Assembly (NCBI GenBank): GCA_963843385.1
Contig: CAWJJY010000007.1
Location: 806,001-870,000 of the forward strand
Length of the DNA: 64,000 bases
Direction of reading: 5' to 3'
DNA from: CAVOHU01 sp963843385
Lineage (GTDB): Bacteria > Acidobacteriota > Vicinamibacteria > Vicinamibacterales > JAKQTR01
Positions 25,464 through 34,746 of this stretch are shown here, one piece after another; position 1 is the first letter of the stretch; each line of letters starts with the position of its first letter. The position numbers and the translations under genes are program-made. The notes under the pieces were generated by a model, which was not told the DNA's origin, did no database searches, and was given only the letters and a program-made list of their open reading frames with translations.

Positions 25464-26039
25464 GTGACATTTGAGATCGGCGACAAGGTCATCTACCCAA
25501 ATCATGGTCTTGGCATTGTCGAGCGGATCGAGGACAAGACCATTCTGGGCACCACCTGCGGCTTCTATCATCTCCGAATCGCTGCCAACGACACCACCGT
25601 GCTCGTACCGCTGAGCAACGTGGATGGCGTGGGCCTGCGGCGGGCCATCGATGATGGCGAAGTCGATCGTCTCTTCAAACTGCTCGGCGATGGCAAGATT
25701 GACGCTCAGCAGAACTGGAAGGGTCGTTTCAAGGACAACTCCGAAAAGATGCGGACCGGCTCCATCTACGACGTCGCCGACGTCCTGAAGAGTCTCACAT
25801 TGCTCAGCAAGTCCAAGAGTCTCTCGTTCCGCGAGAAGCGCATGCTCGATCGCGCCCGGTTCCTCATCATTACCGAGGTCTCCGAGGTCGTGCGCGAGTC
25901 GGCCACCAACATCGAATCGCGACTCGACCAGGCGCTGGATCGCTGCCTCTCCACTCGCGTGAAGATTGCCGCCCGCGCCAAGGCGGTCAAGGACACCACC
26001 AAGACTGCGGCAGCCCGTCGCCCGGTCCGCGCGTCGTAG
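25464..26039 (+). CDS. CarD/CdnL-family transcriptional regulator
   Basis: The 191-residue protein begins at a GTG at 25464 with GCGAGGAATCCCA upstream. Residues 1-60 form the RNA-polymerase-interacting Tudor-like domain, with FEIGDKVIYPNHGLGIV and FYHLRIAANDTTVLVPLSNV. The helical C-terminal domain (~65-165) has NWKGRFKDN and SLSFREKRMLDRARFLI. CarD proteins bind the polymerase beta lobe and stabilise open promoter complexes, acting mainly at rRNA and housekeeping promoters. The basic tail (KAAARAKAVKDTTKTAAARRP-like) may contact DNA. It is monocistronic, with a strong promoter and an intrinsic terminator, which fits a highly expressed global regulator. Length and motifs are typical. Confidence 0.93.
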   Translation: MTFEIGDKVIYPNHGLGIVERIEDKTILGTTCGFYHLRIAANDTTVLVPLSNVDGVGLRRAIDDGEVDRLFKLLGDGKIDAQQNWKGRFKDNSEKMRTGSIYDVADVLKSLTLLSKSKSLSFREKRMLDRARFLIITEVSEVVRESATNIESRLDQALDRCLSTRVKIAARAKAVKDTTKTAAARRPVRAS

Positions 26040-26107
26040 CGGGCGCGAGAGGTTCGCGCCTGGATGACACCCGGGCGCACCGCAGCATCATTACACGGCC
26101 ACGAACT

Positions 26108-26140
26108 GGCCCGACCCGGCACGACCGGCTCGGGCCTTTT
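26108..26140 (+). terminator. rho-independent terminator after carD
   Basis: GGCCCGA (26108-26114) pairs with TCGGGCC (26130-26136), followed directly by TTTT and then CGTT. It lies 69 bases past the carD stop. This is the only classical intrinsic terminator recognised in the window. Confidence 0.8.
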
Positions 26141-26358
26141 CGTTGTCAGGGCGCGCGGCACCTCGAGCTCGACCGGTGATGAGGACGTCCGATCTCCGAG
26201 GTCGAGGCCCTCCTGCGACGCTCCGTCCCTGGCAAACCGAAAAACTCCCCAACACGCGTGGCCCCTGCGGCCCTCCCTCCGTGGCCAAACGCAAGACAGC
26301 GCAACTCGCTCGGCTCTCGCGACCTGACCGGCGCGGCTGGCCGCGGGAAGGGTGTAGC

Positions 26359-28677
26359 ATGGTGACCGTGCACCACCGCCTCCCTCCGCTGGCGTTCGGG
26401 TCGGCCCTGCGTCGGCTGCGCCCGATCGGGATCGGATTGATCGTGGCTGTCGGCGTGGCGACCTCCGGGCACGCGATCGTCTCGGGCCAGGAGGTCCGAG
26501 CCGCGCATCAGGCGCCACAACAGCCGCCCGCGCAGCAGCCGCCGCCCCAACAACCTCCGCCGCAACAGCCGCCGCCGGCAACACCGCCAACCGGGGGCAC
26601 CAAGCCGCCTTCGACTGGAGCCCAGGCAGCGGCCTTCGGCACCCAGGGACAGCAACCGCCGGTGTTCCGCGCCGGGGCGAACTTCGTGCGGGTTGACATC
26701 TACGCCACGCGGAAGGACGCAGCCGTCCAGGACATGCGAAAGGAAGAATTCGAGGTTCTCGAGGACGGGGTGCCCCAGAGGATCGAGACCTTCGAGCACG
26801 TCGTGGTTCGCGGCGGCGGCTCCCCGGCCGAGCGGGTCGAACCGCGCTCGATCGCCGAGGGCAACCAGATGGCGGGCGATCCGCGGAGCCGCGTCTTCAT
26901 CCTGTTTCTGGACACGCTGCACGTCCGGATGATGTCGTCCCGGTCCGTCCAGACTGCGCTGACACGGCTGCTCGACCAGGTGATCGGCCCCGAAGACCTG
27001 GTGGCGCTGATGACGCCGTTGATGTCGGCCGCCGAGATGACCTTCACGCGCCGCACGGACAGCATCAGCCGCTTGCTGATGAGCAACCCATGGTGGGGCG
27101 ATCGCAACAACCTGATCAAGACAGACGAAACCGAGCAGCTCTACGAGAGCTGCTACCCGCCCTCAATCTCTCCGATGGCCCAGATGATGATCGAGCGCCG
27201 CAGGGAACGCATGACGCTCGACGCCCTCGAAGACGTGGTCACCCATCTCGACGGCTTGCGGGAAGAGCGGAAGGCGATCCTCACGGTGACCGAGGGCTGG
27301 CGCCTGTTTCAGCCCGACCGCTCGCTGGCGGAGGCCCGCACACCCGCGCCGCCTGGGATCTATGTCGGCCCCACGGGTCGCATCTCCACGACCGACACGC
27401 GCAATCCGGGCTCCGGCTACGCCGCCAAGTGCGACCAGGACCGGTTGATGCTCTCGGACATCGACGACCTGCGCCGCTTCCGCGACCTGACCGAAGTCGC
27501 GAACCGGGCCAACGCCAGCTTCTATCCGATCAACCCGAGAGGTCTCTCGGTGTTCGACTCGGACCTCGGGCCCGCGGCGCCGCCGCCGCTTGCGGTCGAC
27601 ATGGACAACGCGCGAACGCGCGTGGACACCCTGCTCACGCTGGCCGATGCGACAGACGGGGTGCCGGTCGTCAACACGAACGACCTGGCGGGGGGAATCC
27701 AGCGAGTGGTCTCAGATCTCACGTCCTACTACCTGATCGGATATAGCTCGACCAACTCCAAGCTGGACGGCCGCTATCGCACGATCAAGGTCCGGTCGAA
27801 GCGTCCCGGGGTCGACATCCGCTCACGCCGCGGTTACAAAGCGCCGACCGAAGAAGAAGTGGCGGCGCGGGCGCGGGCAACTGTCGCCTCGACCTCGGCG
27901 GACGAAGCGGCCCCGATCAAGAGGGCTGTGAGCACCCTCGACAGCATTCGCCCCGACACGCCCTTCCGATTGTGGGTCGCGCCCGGCTGGTGGAAGCCTT
28001 CGCCGGATGTGCCCACGGCCAAGGCCGGGCGTCCGGAGCCGGCCGTGTGGATCGTCGGCGAAATCAACACGCGGCGCCCGGGCGACGACTGGAGCAAGGG
28101 AGCCGAGGCAGAGGTGATCGTGTCGCGCGAGGCCGGCGAGCAACTCGCGACTTACCGCCTCGAGGTTCAGCCGGGTGACGCGCGGTTCATGACGAAATTC
28201 CCCCGCACCAGTGACGATGTGTGGCTCGACCCCGGCAAGTATGCGGTTCGAGTCAGGGTGCGGGCGCTGGCGGGCGGCGGGTTGCCGACGACAGATACGG
28301 TGCGCTTCGCCCTCGACGCCCCGCCCGAAGTCGCGCGTCCCGTGCTGGGTCAGCCGATTTACCTCAGGCGGGGAAGCGCGGCCGTCTCGAAGGAGCAGCC
28401 GACCGCCGACTTGCGATACCGCCGCGCTGAGCGCGTGGTGATCGATGTGACGGCCTCGGACGGGTTCGAGCAGATGTCCGGCACGCTGCTCGATCGGAGC
28501 GGGCGGCCGATCGACGTGCCGGTCATCGTCAGCAGCCGCGACGACCTCGGCGTGCGCTGGATCCGGCTCGAGGTGGCGCTCGCTCCGCTCGCCGCGGGCG
28601 ACTACGTGATCAGGCTCAGTGCCACCGCTCACGGACGCCAGGAACAGGTGCTCGCCCCGTTCCGGATCATCCCTTAG
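26359..28677 (+). CDS. exported VWFA-domain protein of the Acidobacterial type (TIGR03436-like)
   Basis: The protein has 772 residues from the ATG at 26359; the open frame continues 216 bases upstream across the carD terminator and is not coding there. A signal/anchor segment (IGIGLIVAVGVATSGHAIVSG) is followed by a Pro/Gln-rich linker with QQPPPQQPPP repeats at ~50-80. Then comes FVRVDIYATRKDAAVQDMRKEEFEVLEDGVPQ-like sequence typical of the VWFA-related Acidobacterial domain, a VWA core with VFILFLDTLHVRM, and SYYLIGYSS with YRTIKVRSKRPGVDIRSRRGY before the C-terminal beta domains. The VWA metal site is only partly recognisable. Such proteins are abundant in Acidobacteria and probably act in surface or periplasmic protein interactions. 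Its end overlaps the convergent histidine kinase gene by 11 bases. Confidence 0.88.
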   Translation: MVTVHHRLPPLAFGSALRRLRPIGIGLIVAVGVATSGHAIVSGQEVRAAHQAPQQPPAQQPPPQQPPPQQPPPATPPTGGTKPPSTGAQAAAFGTQGQQPPVFRAGANFVRVDIYATRKDAAVQDMRKEEFEVLEDGVPQRIETFEHVVVRGGGSPAERVEPRSIAEGNQMAGDPRSRVFILFLDTLHVRMMSSRSVQTALTRLLDQVIGPEDLVALMTPLMSAAEMTFTRRTDSISRLLMSNPWWGDRNNLIKTDETEQLYESCYPPSISPMAQMMIERRRERMTLDALEDVVTHLDGLREERKAILTVTEGWRLFQPDRSLAEARTPAPPGIYVGPTGRISTTDTRNPGSGYAAKCDQDRLMLSDIDDLRRFRDLTEVANRANASFYPINPRGLSVFDSDLGPAAPPPLAVDMDNARTRVDTLLTLADATDGVPVVNTNDLAGGIQRVVSDLTSYYLIGYSSTNSKLDGRYRTIKVRSKRPGVDIRSRRGYKAPTEEEVAARARATVASTSADEAAPIKRAVSTLDSIRPDTPFRLWVAPGWWKPSPDVPTAKAGRPEPAVWIVGEINTRRPGDDWSKGAEAEVIVSREAGEQLATYRLEVQPGDARFMTKFPRTSDDVWLDPGKYAVRVRVRALAGGGLPTTDTVRFALDAPPEVARPVLGQPIYLRRGSAAVSKEQPTADLRYRRAERVVIDVTASDGFEQMSGTLLDRSGRPIDVPVIVSSRDDLGVRWIRLEVALAPLAAGDYVIRLSATAHGRQEQVLAPFRIIP

Positions 28678-30727
28678 CCGGAACCCACGCGAAGGCCCTC
28701 TTGAATACCTCCGCCAACACGCTCAGCTGATACGGCTTGTGCGCGAATCCGGCCAGGTCCTGGCTCGCGATGTCCAGCGTGGCCTGCTCGGCGAGATAGC
28801 CGCTCGACAGCACCACGCGAATCCCGGGTTTCAGCTTCCGCAATTCAGCGAACGTCTCGGCGCCGTCGAGGCGCGGCATCGTCAGGTCGAGCAGGACGCA
28901 CGCGATCTCGTCCGCGTGCGCGCGGAACACGTCGACGGCTTCCATGCCATCGGCGGCCAGCATCACGGTGAATCCCAGCCGCTCCAGCATGGCCTTCGCC
29001 AGCTTCCTCACGCCCTCTTCGTCGTCGACGACGAGAACCGTGCCGGAGCCGCGCCATGCGGTGGAGGAGGGGACGGGGCGATCCGCCTCGACGGGCCGCT
29101 CGAACGACGGGAACAGGATGCGGAAGCTGGATCCCTGGCCCGGCGCGGTCTTGACCTTGATGACGCCGTTGTGCCCGCGCACGATGCCGAGCACGGCCGG
29201 AAGCCCGAGGCCGCGGCCCGTGAACTTCGTGGTGAAGAAGGGATCGAAGATGCGCGCCAGCGTGGCGCTGTCCATCCCGCAGCCCGTGTCGGAGACTTCG
29301 ATGTAGACGTACCGGCCCGGCGGCGGGTCGCCGGCCGGGATCGCATCGAGCAGGTCCTCACGGCGGCAGGTCAGCTCGCCGGTTGTCACGGAAACCGTGC
29401 CCGGGATGTCCCCGATGGCCTCGGCGGCATTCACGGCGAGGTTCATGACGATTTGGCGAATCTGCGTCGCGTCGGCCTCGATCGATGGCAGCCCCTCGGC
29501 AAGACGGCTCTGGAGCACAGCCTTCTTCGGGATGGACACCTCGACCAGCGAGGTCATGGCGCCGACCAGTTGTGACACGTCGACCGGCTCGACGACGAGC
29601 CGGCCCTTGCCGGAGTAGGCGAGCATCTGGCGGCACAGCTCCGCGGCGCGCCTGGACGCCGTCGTGATGTCGTCGAGGCACTCGCGGGCGGGGCTGCCGG
29701 GAGGCAACTCCATCTGGGCCAGATCCGCGTTGCCGAGGATCGCGGTGAGGATGTTGCTGAAATCGTGTGCGACCCCGCCGGCCAGGACGCCGAGGCTGTC
29801 CAGCTTCTGGGCGTGCAGGAGCTGGCGTTCGATCGCCAGGCGCGCTTCCTCTGCCTTCTTACGCTCGGTGACGTTTCTCGAGACGCCGAGCAACTCGGTG
29901 ACCCGGCCGTCCGCGCCGACGAGCAGGGTCGTCACGACCTCGGTCGGCACCATCGAGCCGTCCTTGCAGGGCTGGTCGACCTCCGAACGCATGGTGCGCA
30001 TCGACTCGTCACCCTCCTCGAACAGGGCGATTCGGCGCGGAAGTTCTTCCCTGAGGAGCTGATACGCGCTGGGGGCGACGACCTGTTCGAGCGTTTGTTG
30101 CAGCACTTCCTCGGCCGTGAAGCCTCGCAGCCGGCGAACCGACGGGCTCACGTAGTTGAATCGCAGCGTGCCCACGTCCAGCAGCCAGATCACATCCTCA
30201 GTGTTCTCCGAGAGCAATCGGTAGCGCCGCTCGCTGCGGCGCAGGTCTTCCTCGGCGTTCCGGCGCATCGTGATGTCGCGCACCAGGACGACCGTCCTGT
30301 GGTCGGACCGCTTTCGGGCCGTGGTCGCGGCGACCGACAGCTCGAACCAGCGTTCCCCGGACGGCATGGTGAGAGGGTAGCAGGCACCGGTGTCCCGCCC
30401 GTTATCCTGAGCGCGGGCGACGGCGGCGTCCACGATCTCGGCGACCTGCGCGGGGAGGACGTCGCGGAAGCGTTTGCCGAGGAACGAGGTCGGCGCCGTG
30501 AACAGCGCGTCGGCATGCGGCGCGCGGAAGTCGCGGATGCGCCCCTGGCCGTCGAGATCGAACAGCAGATCCGGCAGGGCATCGAGCATCAGGCGCAAGT
30601 GTTCGCGGGCATCGCGCAGATCGCGCTTGGCCTTCACCAGTTCCTCGACCCGCTGGGTGAGGTGCGCGACCTTCCGCTGCAGTTCGGCGTTCTTCTCTCG
30701 CAGCCGCTCGTTGGAGGTGTCGGTCAT
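28667..30727 (-). CDS. cytosolic hybrid histidine kinase (PAS-PAS-HisKA-HATPase-REC)
   Basis: The 686-residue protein begins with a coiled coil (1-45, EKNAELQRKVAHLTQRVEEL). Then come PAS domain 1 (~45-155), PAS domain 2 (~168-290, ENTEDVIWLLDVGTLRFNYV), HisKA with phospho-acceptor His321 in GGVAHDFSN, a HATPase with N box NLAVNAAEAIGD, G1 DTGCGMD and G2 GRGLGLPAV, and a C-terminal receiver (~565-680) with VLLDLTMPRLDG as the phosphorylation site. No membrane segment is seen, so it senses a cytosolic signal. It is the last gene of a leftward run behind an OPT transporter and an Ig-like exported protein, 42 bases from the latter. A peptide-related cue is possible but unproven. No separate response regulator is adjacent. 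Confidence 0.92.
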   Translation of the reverse strand: MTDTSNERLREKNAELQRKVAHLTQRVEELVKAKRDLRDAREHLRLMLDALPDLLFDLDGQGRIRDFRAPHADALFTAPTSFLGKRFRDVLPAQVAEIVDAAVARAQDNGRDTGACYPLTMPSGERWFELSVAATTARKRSDHRTVVLVRDITMRRNAEEDLRRSERRYRLLSENTEDVIWLLDVGTLRFNYVSPSVRRLRGFTAEEVLQQTLEQVVAPSAYQLLREELPRRIALFEEGDESMRTMRSEVDQPCKDGSMVPTEVVTTLLVGADGRVTELLGVSRNVTERKKAEEARLAIERQLLHAQKLDSLGVLAGGVAHDFSNILTAILGNADLAQMELPPGSPARECLDDITTASRRAAELCRQMLAYSGKGRLVVEPVDVSQLVGAMTSLVEVSIPKKAVLQSRLAEGLPSIEADATQIRQIVMNLAVNAAEAIGDIPGTVSVTTGELTCRREDLLDAIPAGDPPPGRYVYIEVSDTGCGMDSATLARIFDPFFTTKFTGRGLGLPAVLGIVRGHNGVIKVKTAPGQGSSFRILFPSFERPVEADRPVPSSTAWRGSGTVLVVDDEEGVRKLAKAMLERLGFTVMLAADGMEAVDVFRAHADEIACVLLDLTMPRLDGAETFAELRKLKPGIRVVLSSGYLAEQATLDIASQDLAGFAHKPYQLSVLAEVFKRAFAWVPAKG

Positions 30728-30769
30728 TGTGTAATGGACTGCGTCCCGCGTGTTGACCAGCGAATCCGC

Positions 30770-31969
30770 CTAGCCACCCATCGAAAATGTCAGGCTCCAG
30801 GGTTTCAACGGGGTTTTGTCAGGCGAGGTGATTCCATCGTTCAGTTCTATCTGGACCATTCGGAAATGCTGCAGCGGGCGAGTGAAGTGAATCTCGATCA
30901 CCAGGTTCACCGGGTCGTAGGTGGTCGTGAATGACGGAGGCTCGCCTTTGGCCTCGTCTCCGGCCGGGATGGCCGCCCCCTGGTAGGCTACCTTGATGTG
31001 GCCCGCGAAGGAGAGCGGATCGAGCGTCCTGGAGACCTGAATGCGGACGGAGGTTCCCGGCTTGACGTCGGTTTCCCCTTCGGACGGCACGCTGAACAGG
31101 ACCTCCGGATTCGGGCGGGGGGCAGGCGGTCCGGGGGGCAACTCCGGGGCCGCTGGCGCCGGCTGCGTGAGCCGGACGGCCCGTCCCTCGATCCAGAGGA
31201 TTCCGCCCCGGTGGTGAACCGTACCCTCGACCTCCAGCCACTTCCCGGTGTCGGCGCGGACCGCTGGGTCGAAGCTGAATCCCTGTCCGCGCGGCCTGGC
31301 GTGAGTCACCCATATTGAGCCGCCGCCGTTGGCCAGCACGAACTCGCCGCGATCGAATCCGATGGCCTCGGGGAGATCGCCAAACAGGTTCCTGCCGCGG
31401 AACTGGCCCGAGACAGTAACGGGAGTGTCGAGGTAGCGGGCCGGGTCGAGCACGATCGCGCGGATCGAGGGCGCTGGAAAACTCACAGCGGTTGCGACAC
31501 TGTGGGCCACGCACACCACCAGATCCCCGGGATTCGGCCAATCGTCATCGTCGGGGGCGGGCAGCAGGGCCTTCAACTCTGCTATGCCCAGGCGCGGGTC
31601 GTCACGACGCAGCCGGCCGATGTCGAGCACTTGGCCGACGACATCCACGCGTCGGGCGGTGAGGGGGATCCCGGGCGCCACCATTCGAAGCGGCAAGTCG
31701 CCCAGGCCCTCGAGACGCCACCGGTCGTCGGTCGCCTCGAGGAGTCCCTGGATCCTGACCGTGCGCCCGTTGTAGAACTCCGGGTGCGCCATGATGGCGG
31801 CGACGTGCGTGACGACCGGGGTCTCGCCCTGCGCCAGCAGGAGGGATGTGGCGAGCCAAAGGAGGGTCACGGCGGGCGCCGCGCGGACCGCGCGCAACGC
31901 CCGCTGAACGACTCGAAACGAACCGTCTATCGATTGATGCTGGTCGGGCACGATCCCGACTCCCATCAT
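30770..31969 (-). CDS. exported protein with OB-like repeats and a bacterial Ig-like (Big_5) domain
   Basis: The protein has up to 399 residues, with a start that overlaps the OPT stop by one base (TAATG). The first ~25 residues are unlike a signal, but RALRAVRAAPAVTLLWLATSL at ~23-43 is, so a GTG further in may be the true start. Two similar segments follow: HPEFYNGRTVRIQGLLEA and ARYLDTPVTVSGQFRG, each continuing in a beta-rich stretch typical of OB-fold tRNA_anti-like domains. A Pro-rich linker leads to a C-terminal domain with FSVPSEGETDVKPGTSVRIQ and RTLDPLSFAGHIKV, as in SbsA Ig-like domains. The function is unknown. Tight coupling with the OPT transporter suggests the two work together in the envelope. 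Confidence 0.7.
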   Translation of the reverse strand: MMGVGIVPDQHQSIDGSFRVVQRALRAVRAAPAVTLLWLATSLLLAQGETPVVTHVAAIMAHPEFYNGRTVRIQGLLEATDDRWRLEGLGDLPLRMVAPGIPLTARRVDVVGQVLDIGRLRRDDPRLGIAELKALLPAPDDDDWPNPGDLVVCVAHSVATAVSFPAPSIRAIVLDPARYLDTPVTVSGQFRGRNLFGDLPEAIGFDRGEFVLANGGGSIWVTHARPRGQGFSFDPAVRADTGKWLEVEGTVHHRGGILWIEGRAVRLTQPAPAAPELPPGPPAPRPNPEVLFSVPSEGETDVKPGTSVRIQVSRTLDPLSFAGHIKVAYQGAAIPAGDEAKGEPPSFTTTYDPVNLVIEIHFTRPLQHFRMVQIELNDGITSPDKTPLKPWSLTFSMGG

Positions 31970-34053
31970 TACATAACCGCGGTCGGCGGGGCCGGCTCGT
32001 CCGCCGCGCCCGCCTTCCGGAGCGGGACGGCTATCAGGTACCAGACGAGGAACGCCGCGATGGGAATCGCCATCCAGGGCGCGAGGTCGGCGAATCCGGG
32101 CACGCTCCAGAACGTGTGCGACTCACGGGTGCCGACCACCGCCGCGATGAAGAGCCCGATGAGCGCCTCGCCCGCGATGAGCCCCGAAGCGGCCAGGACC
32201 CCTGCGTTCTCGACGCGCGCCTTCTGCGCGTTGTTGTAGCCCCTCTTGTCGCGGATCCTGTCCACGATACCGCGAACCATGCCCCCGCAGAAGATCGCGA
32301 AGGTGGTTCCGAGCGGCAGGTACATCCCGACCGAGAACAGCATCGGGCTGCGGACCTTGATCAGGATCAGTGAAATCCCCATCAGGATGCCCACCACGAC
32401 CAGCGGCCACGCCATCTCGCCGCCGACGATGCCCTGCGAGAGCGCCGCCATCAGGCCGGCCTGCGGTGCCGCATAGGTCCTGCCGCCGAATCCTCCCGCG
32501 TCGCCGAACTGGGCGACATCAGAGGTGTGCATCATGTAGAGCGGGAAGAACATCACGAGGCTGGCGAACACCACGCCGATGAGGTCGCCAACCTGCATCT
32601 TCCACGGCGTGCCGCCGAGAATGTGCCCGACCTTGAGGTCCTGGAGCATCTCGCCGGCGACCGCCGCCGTCACGCAGCCGACCGCCGCCACCCCGAGCAC
32701 GGCCGCCACGCCTTCCACGCCTTTCATTCCCACAATGACCATGGTCAGCGCAGCGATGATGACGGTCGTCAGGGTCAACCCGGACAGCGGATTGTTGGAC
32801 GAGCCGATCATGCCGACCAGGTTGCCCGAGACGGCCGAGAAGAAGAAGCCGGTCACGAGCATCACGACGGCCGCCAGGATCGCGGCGCCGATGGCATGGG
32901 TGAAGTAGAAGTAGAGTGCCGTGATGAGGATGGCAATCACCAGGACGCCCTGGCCGACGAACTTCAGGTTCAGGTCCTGCTCGGTCCGTTTGGTCTCGAC
33001 CTTCGCCGTGGCGGACTTCCGGACGTCGGCGATGCTGCGCTTGACGCCGCCGATGAGGTTCTTCCTCATGCGATACAGCGTGTTGAACGCGCCGACCAGC
33101 ATGCCGCCGACCGCGATCGGGCGGACGATGAACTTCCAGAGGTCCCCGACCATCGAGGCCCACGCCGCGTCCTCGCCTCCCCTTTGGGCGACGTATTGAT
33201 CGATGAGTCCCGGTCCCAGGAAATAGACGAGCGTCGGCACGAGCAGGCCCCAGGCCAGCAGGCCGCCGGCAAAGTTGAGAGAGCCGAGCTCGGGACCGAT
33301 GATGTATCCCACCCCGAAGTAGGCCGGCGTGATGTCGGGCGCCGAGAAGTGTGTGACCCCTCCGGTCACAGCCTTCGGAGCGGTGTCTCCCAACCCGAGG
33401 CGCACGAAGGTCTGCTTCACCGTGCCGATGCCGACGGCGGCTTCGTTCGAGGCGCGGAAGATGCCGAACCCGTCGAGCAGCTTCACGAAGGCCCCGACGC
33501 CCATCGCGCGGAACAGCTGCAGCGCCGCCTCGGCGCCTCGCTGGCCCGCCTTGTGGATTTCCGACGCCGCGACCGACTCGGGGAACGGCAGGCCCTTGTC
33601 TTCGACCATCACCCGGCGCAGCACGGTGACGAACATGATGCCGAGCGTGCCGCCGAGGATCATCAGCGCCGACGACAGGAGGTACTCGTTCCAGAAGTGC
33701 TCGCGGTCGAAGTGCCAGAGCTTCAGGATCACGAACGCCGGAATCGTGAAGATGGCCCCCGCGGCCACCGACTCGCCGATGGAGCCGACGGTTCGGGCGA
33801 AGTTCTCTTCGAGTACGCTGCCCTTGAAGATACGCAGCACGGCCATCCCAATGACGGCCGCAGGGTAGGTGGCGGCGATGGTCATCCCGGCCCGAAGGCC
33901 GAGATAGGCATTGGCCGCTCCGAGGATGACGCACATGAGCAGGCCAAGCACGAGCGCCCGCACGGTGAACTCGGTCTGGCTCATGTCGGCGCTGACGTAG
34001 GGTTTGAAACCCTCGTCGGAGGGGGCCGGTTTTGTATCAGAGTTCTGACTCAT
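31969..34053 (-). CDS. OPT-family oligopeptide/metal-chelate transporter
   Basis: The 694-residue polytopic membrane protein has about 15 hydrophobic segments. Family signs are LRAGMTIAATYPAAVIGMAVLR near the start, the cytosolic loop with VMVEDKGLPFPESVAASEIHKAGQ, GVGYIIGPELGSLNFAGG and GGTPWKMQVGDLIG. OPT proteins are proton-coupled importers of oligopeptides or metal chelates; the bacterial branch is mostly uncharacterised. The start ATG at 34053 is followed by a charged cytosolic N-terminus (QNSDTKPAPSDEGFKPYVS). It leads a leftward operon with the Ig-like protein (1-base overlap) and the hybrid histidine kinase. The substrate cannot be told from sequence. Confidence 0.92.
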   Translation of the reverse strand: MSQNSDTKPAPSDEGFKPYVSADMSQTEFTVRALVLGLLMCVILGAANAYLGLRAGMTIAATYPAAVIGMAVLRIFKGSVLEENFARTVGSIGESVAAGAIFTIPAFVILKLWHFDREHFWNEYLLSSALMILGGTLGIMFVTVLRRVMVEDKGLPFPESVAASEIHKAGQRGAEAALQLFRAMGVGAFVKLLDGFGIFRASNEAAVGIGTVKQTFVRLGLGDTAPKAVTGGVTHFSAPDITPAYFGVGYIIGPELGSLNFAGGLLAWGLLVPTLVYFLGPGLIDQYVAQRGGEDAAWASMVGDLWKFIVRPIAVGGMLVGAFNTLYRMRKNLIGGVKRSIADVRKSATAKVETKRTEQDLNLKFVGQGVLVIAILITALYFYFTHAIGAAILAAVVMLVTGFFFSAVSGNLVGMIGSSNNPLSGLTLTTVIIAALTMVIVGMKGVEGVAAVLGVAAVGCVTAAVAGEMLQDLKVGHILGGTPWKMQVGDLIGVVFASLVMFFPLYMMHTSDVAQFGDAGGFGGRTYAAPQAGLMAALSQGIVGGEMAWPLVVVGILMGISLILIKVRSPMLFSVGMYLPLGTTFAIFCGGMVRGIVDRIRDKRGYNNAQKARVENAGVLAASGLIAGEALIGLFIAAVVGTRESHTFWSVPGFADLAPWMAIPIAAFLVWYLIAVPLRKAGAADEPAPPTAVM

Positions 34054-34230
34054 GCGGCGAATCTTAGCATGAGGCGGCTGGATGACTCGCGGCCTTCAAG
34101 AGCCGGAGGATCGGGCCGGACCGGGATGGTGCAATTCGGCGTCCCATCAACTGGAGGCCCCCGGACGGCCCCGAGTCGACCCGATTGGGACGGCCGCCGC
34201 TCTTGACGCTCCGGACGACCCGACCCTAAG

Positions 34231-34746
34231 ATGGCCGCCGTGCCCATGGGATCAACCAAGTCACTCAAGCCCCGTCTTTCGCACCTCGACCCGGCCGGGC
34301 GCGCCAGGATGGTGGATGTGTCCGACAAGCCAGCGACAGCTCGAGTTGCTGTCGCGCGCGGGCACGTCCGTCTGTCGGCCGCCACGTTGCGCCTGATCCG
34401 CGCCGGGCGGCTCGCCAAGGGCGACCCCCTCCAGACGGCGAGGCTGGCCGGTATCATGGCCGCCAAGCGCACGAGCGAGCTGATTCCGCTCTGCCATCCG
34501 CTGGCCCTCAGCCATTGCGACATCGACCTGCTGCCGCGAGCGGACGGCTACGACATCGAGGCGCGCGCCCGGACGACCGGGCCTACCGGCGTCGAGATGG
34601 AGGCCCTCACCGCGGTGGCTGTCTCAGCCCTGACGATCTACGACATGGTCAAGGCCGTCGATCGGGGCGTCGTCATCGGAAAAATCCGCCTGATGGCGAA
34701 GAGCGGCGGCCGTTCCGGTGCCTGGGTCCGGCGGCGGGGACGCTGA
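34231..34746 (+). CDS. moaC: cyclic pyranopterin monophosphate synthase
   Basis: MoaC converts the 8-oxo-GTP derivative made by MoaA to cyclic pyranopterin monophosphate in molybdenum-cofactor synthesis. The 171-residue protein shows LSHLDPAGRARMVDVSDKP, ARLAGIMAAKRTSELIPLCHP (catalytic His/substrate pocket), GVEMEALTAVAVSALTIYD and DMVKAVDRG with the catalytic Asp-Lys pair. An internal ATG at 34246 is an alternative start; neither start has a strong ribosome site. No other moa gene is in the window, so this copy is separated from the rest of the pathway. Its stop overlaps the next start by one base (TGATG). Confidence 0.93.
   Translation: MAAVPMGSTKSLKPRLSHLDPAGRARMVDVSDKPATARVAVARGHVRLSAATLRLIRAGRLAKGDPLQTARLAGIMAAKRTSELIPLCHPLALSHCDIDLLPRADGYDIEARARTTGPTGVEMEALTAVAVSALTIYDMVKAVDRGVVIGKIRLMAKSGGRSGAWVRRRGR

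Noticed and set aside
25016..25492. 158-codon minus-strand frame upstream of carD
   Set aside because: It covers the near-consensus carD promoter and its dyads and has no recognisable motif.
26143..26358. N-terminal extension of the VWFA protein
   Set aside because: It would run through the carD terminator and lacks a ribosome site; the signal peptide starts after 26359.
32527..34206. 559-codon open frame antisense to the OPT transporter
   Set aside because: His/Asp/Glu/Arg-rich shadow of a membrane protein; the OPT gene on the other strand has clear family motifs.
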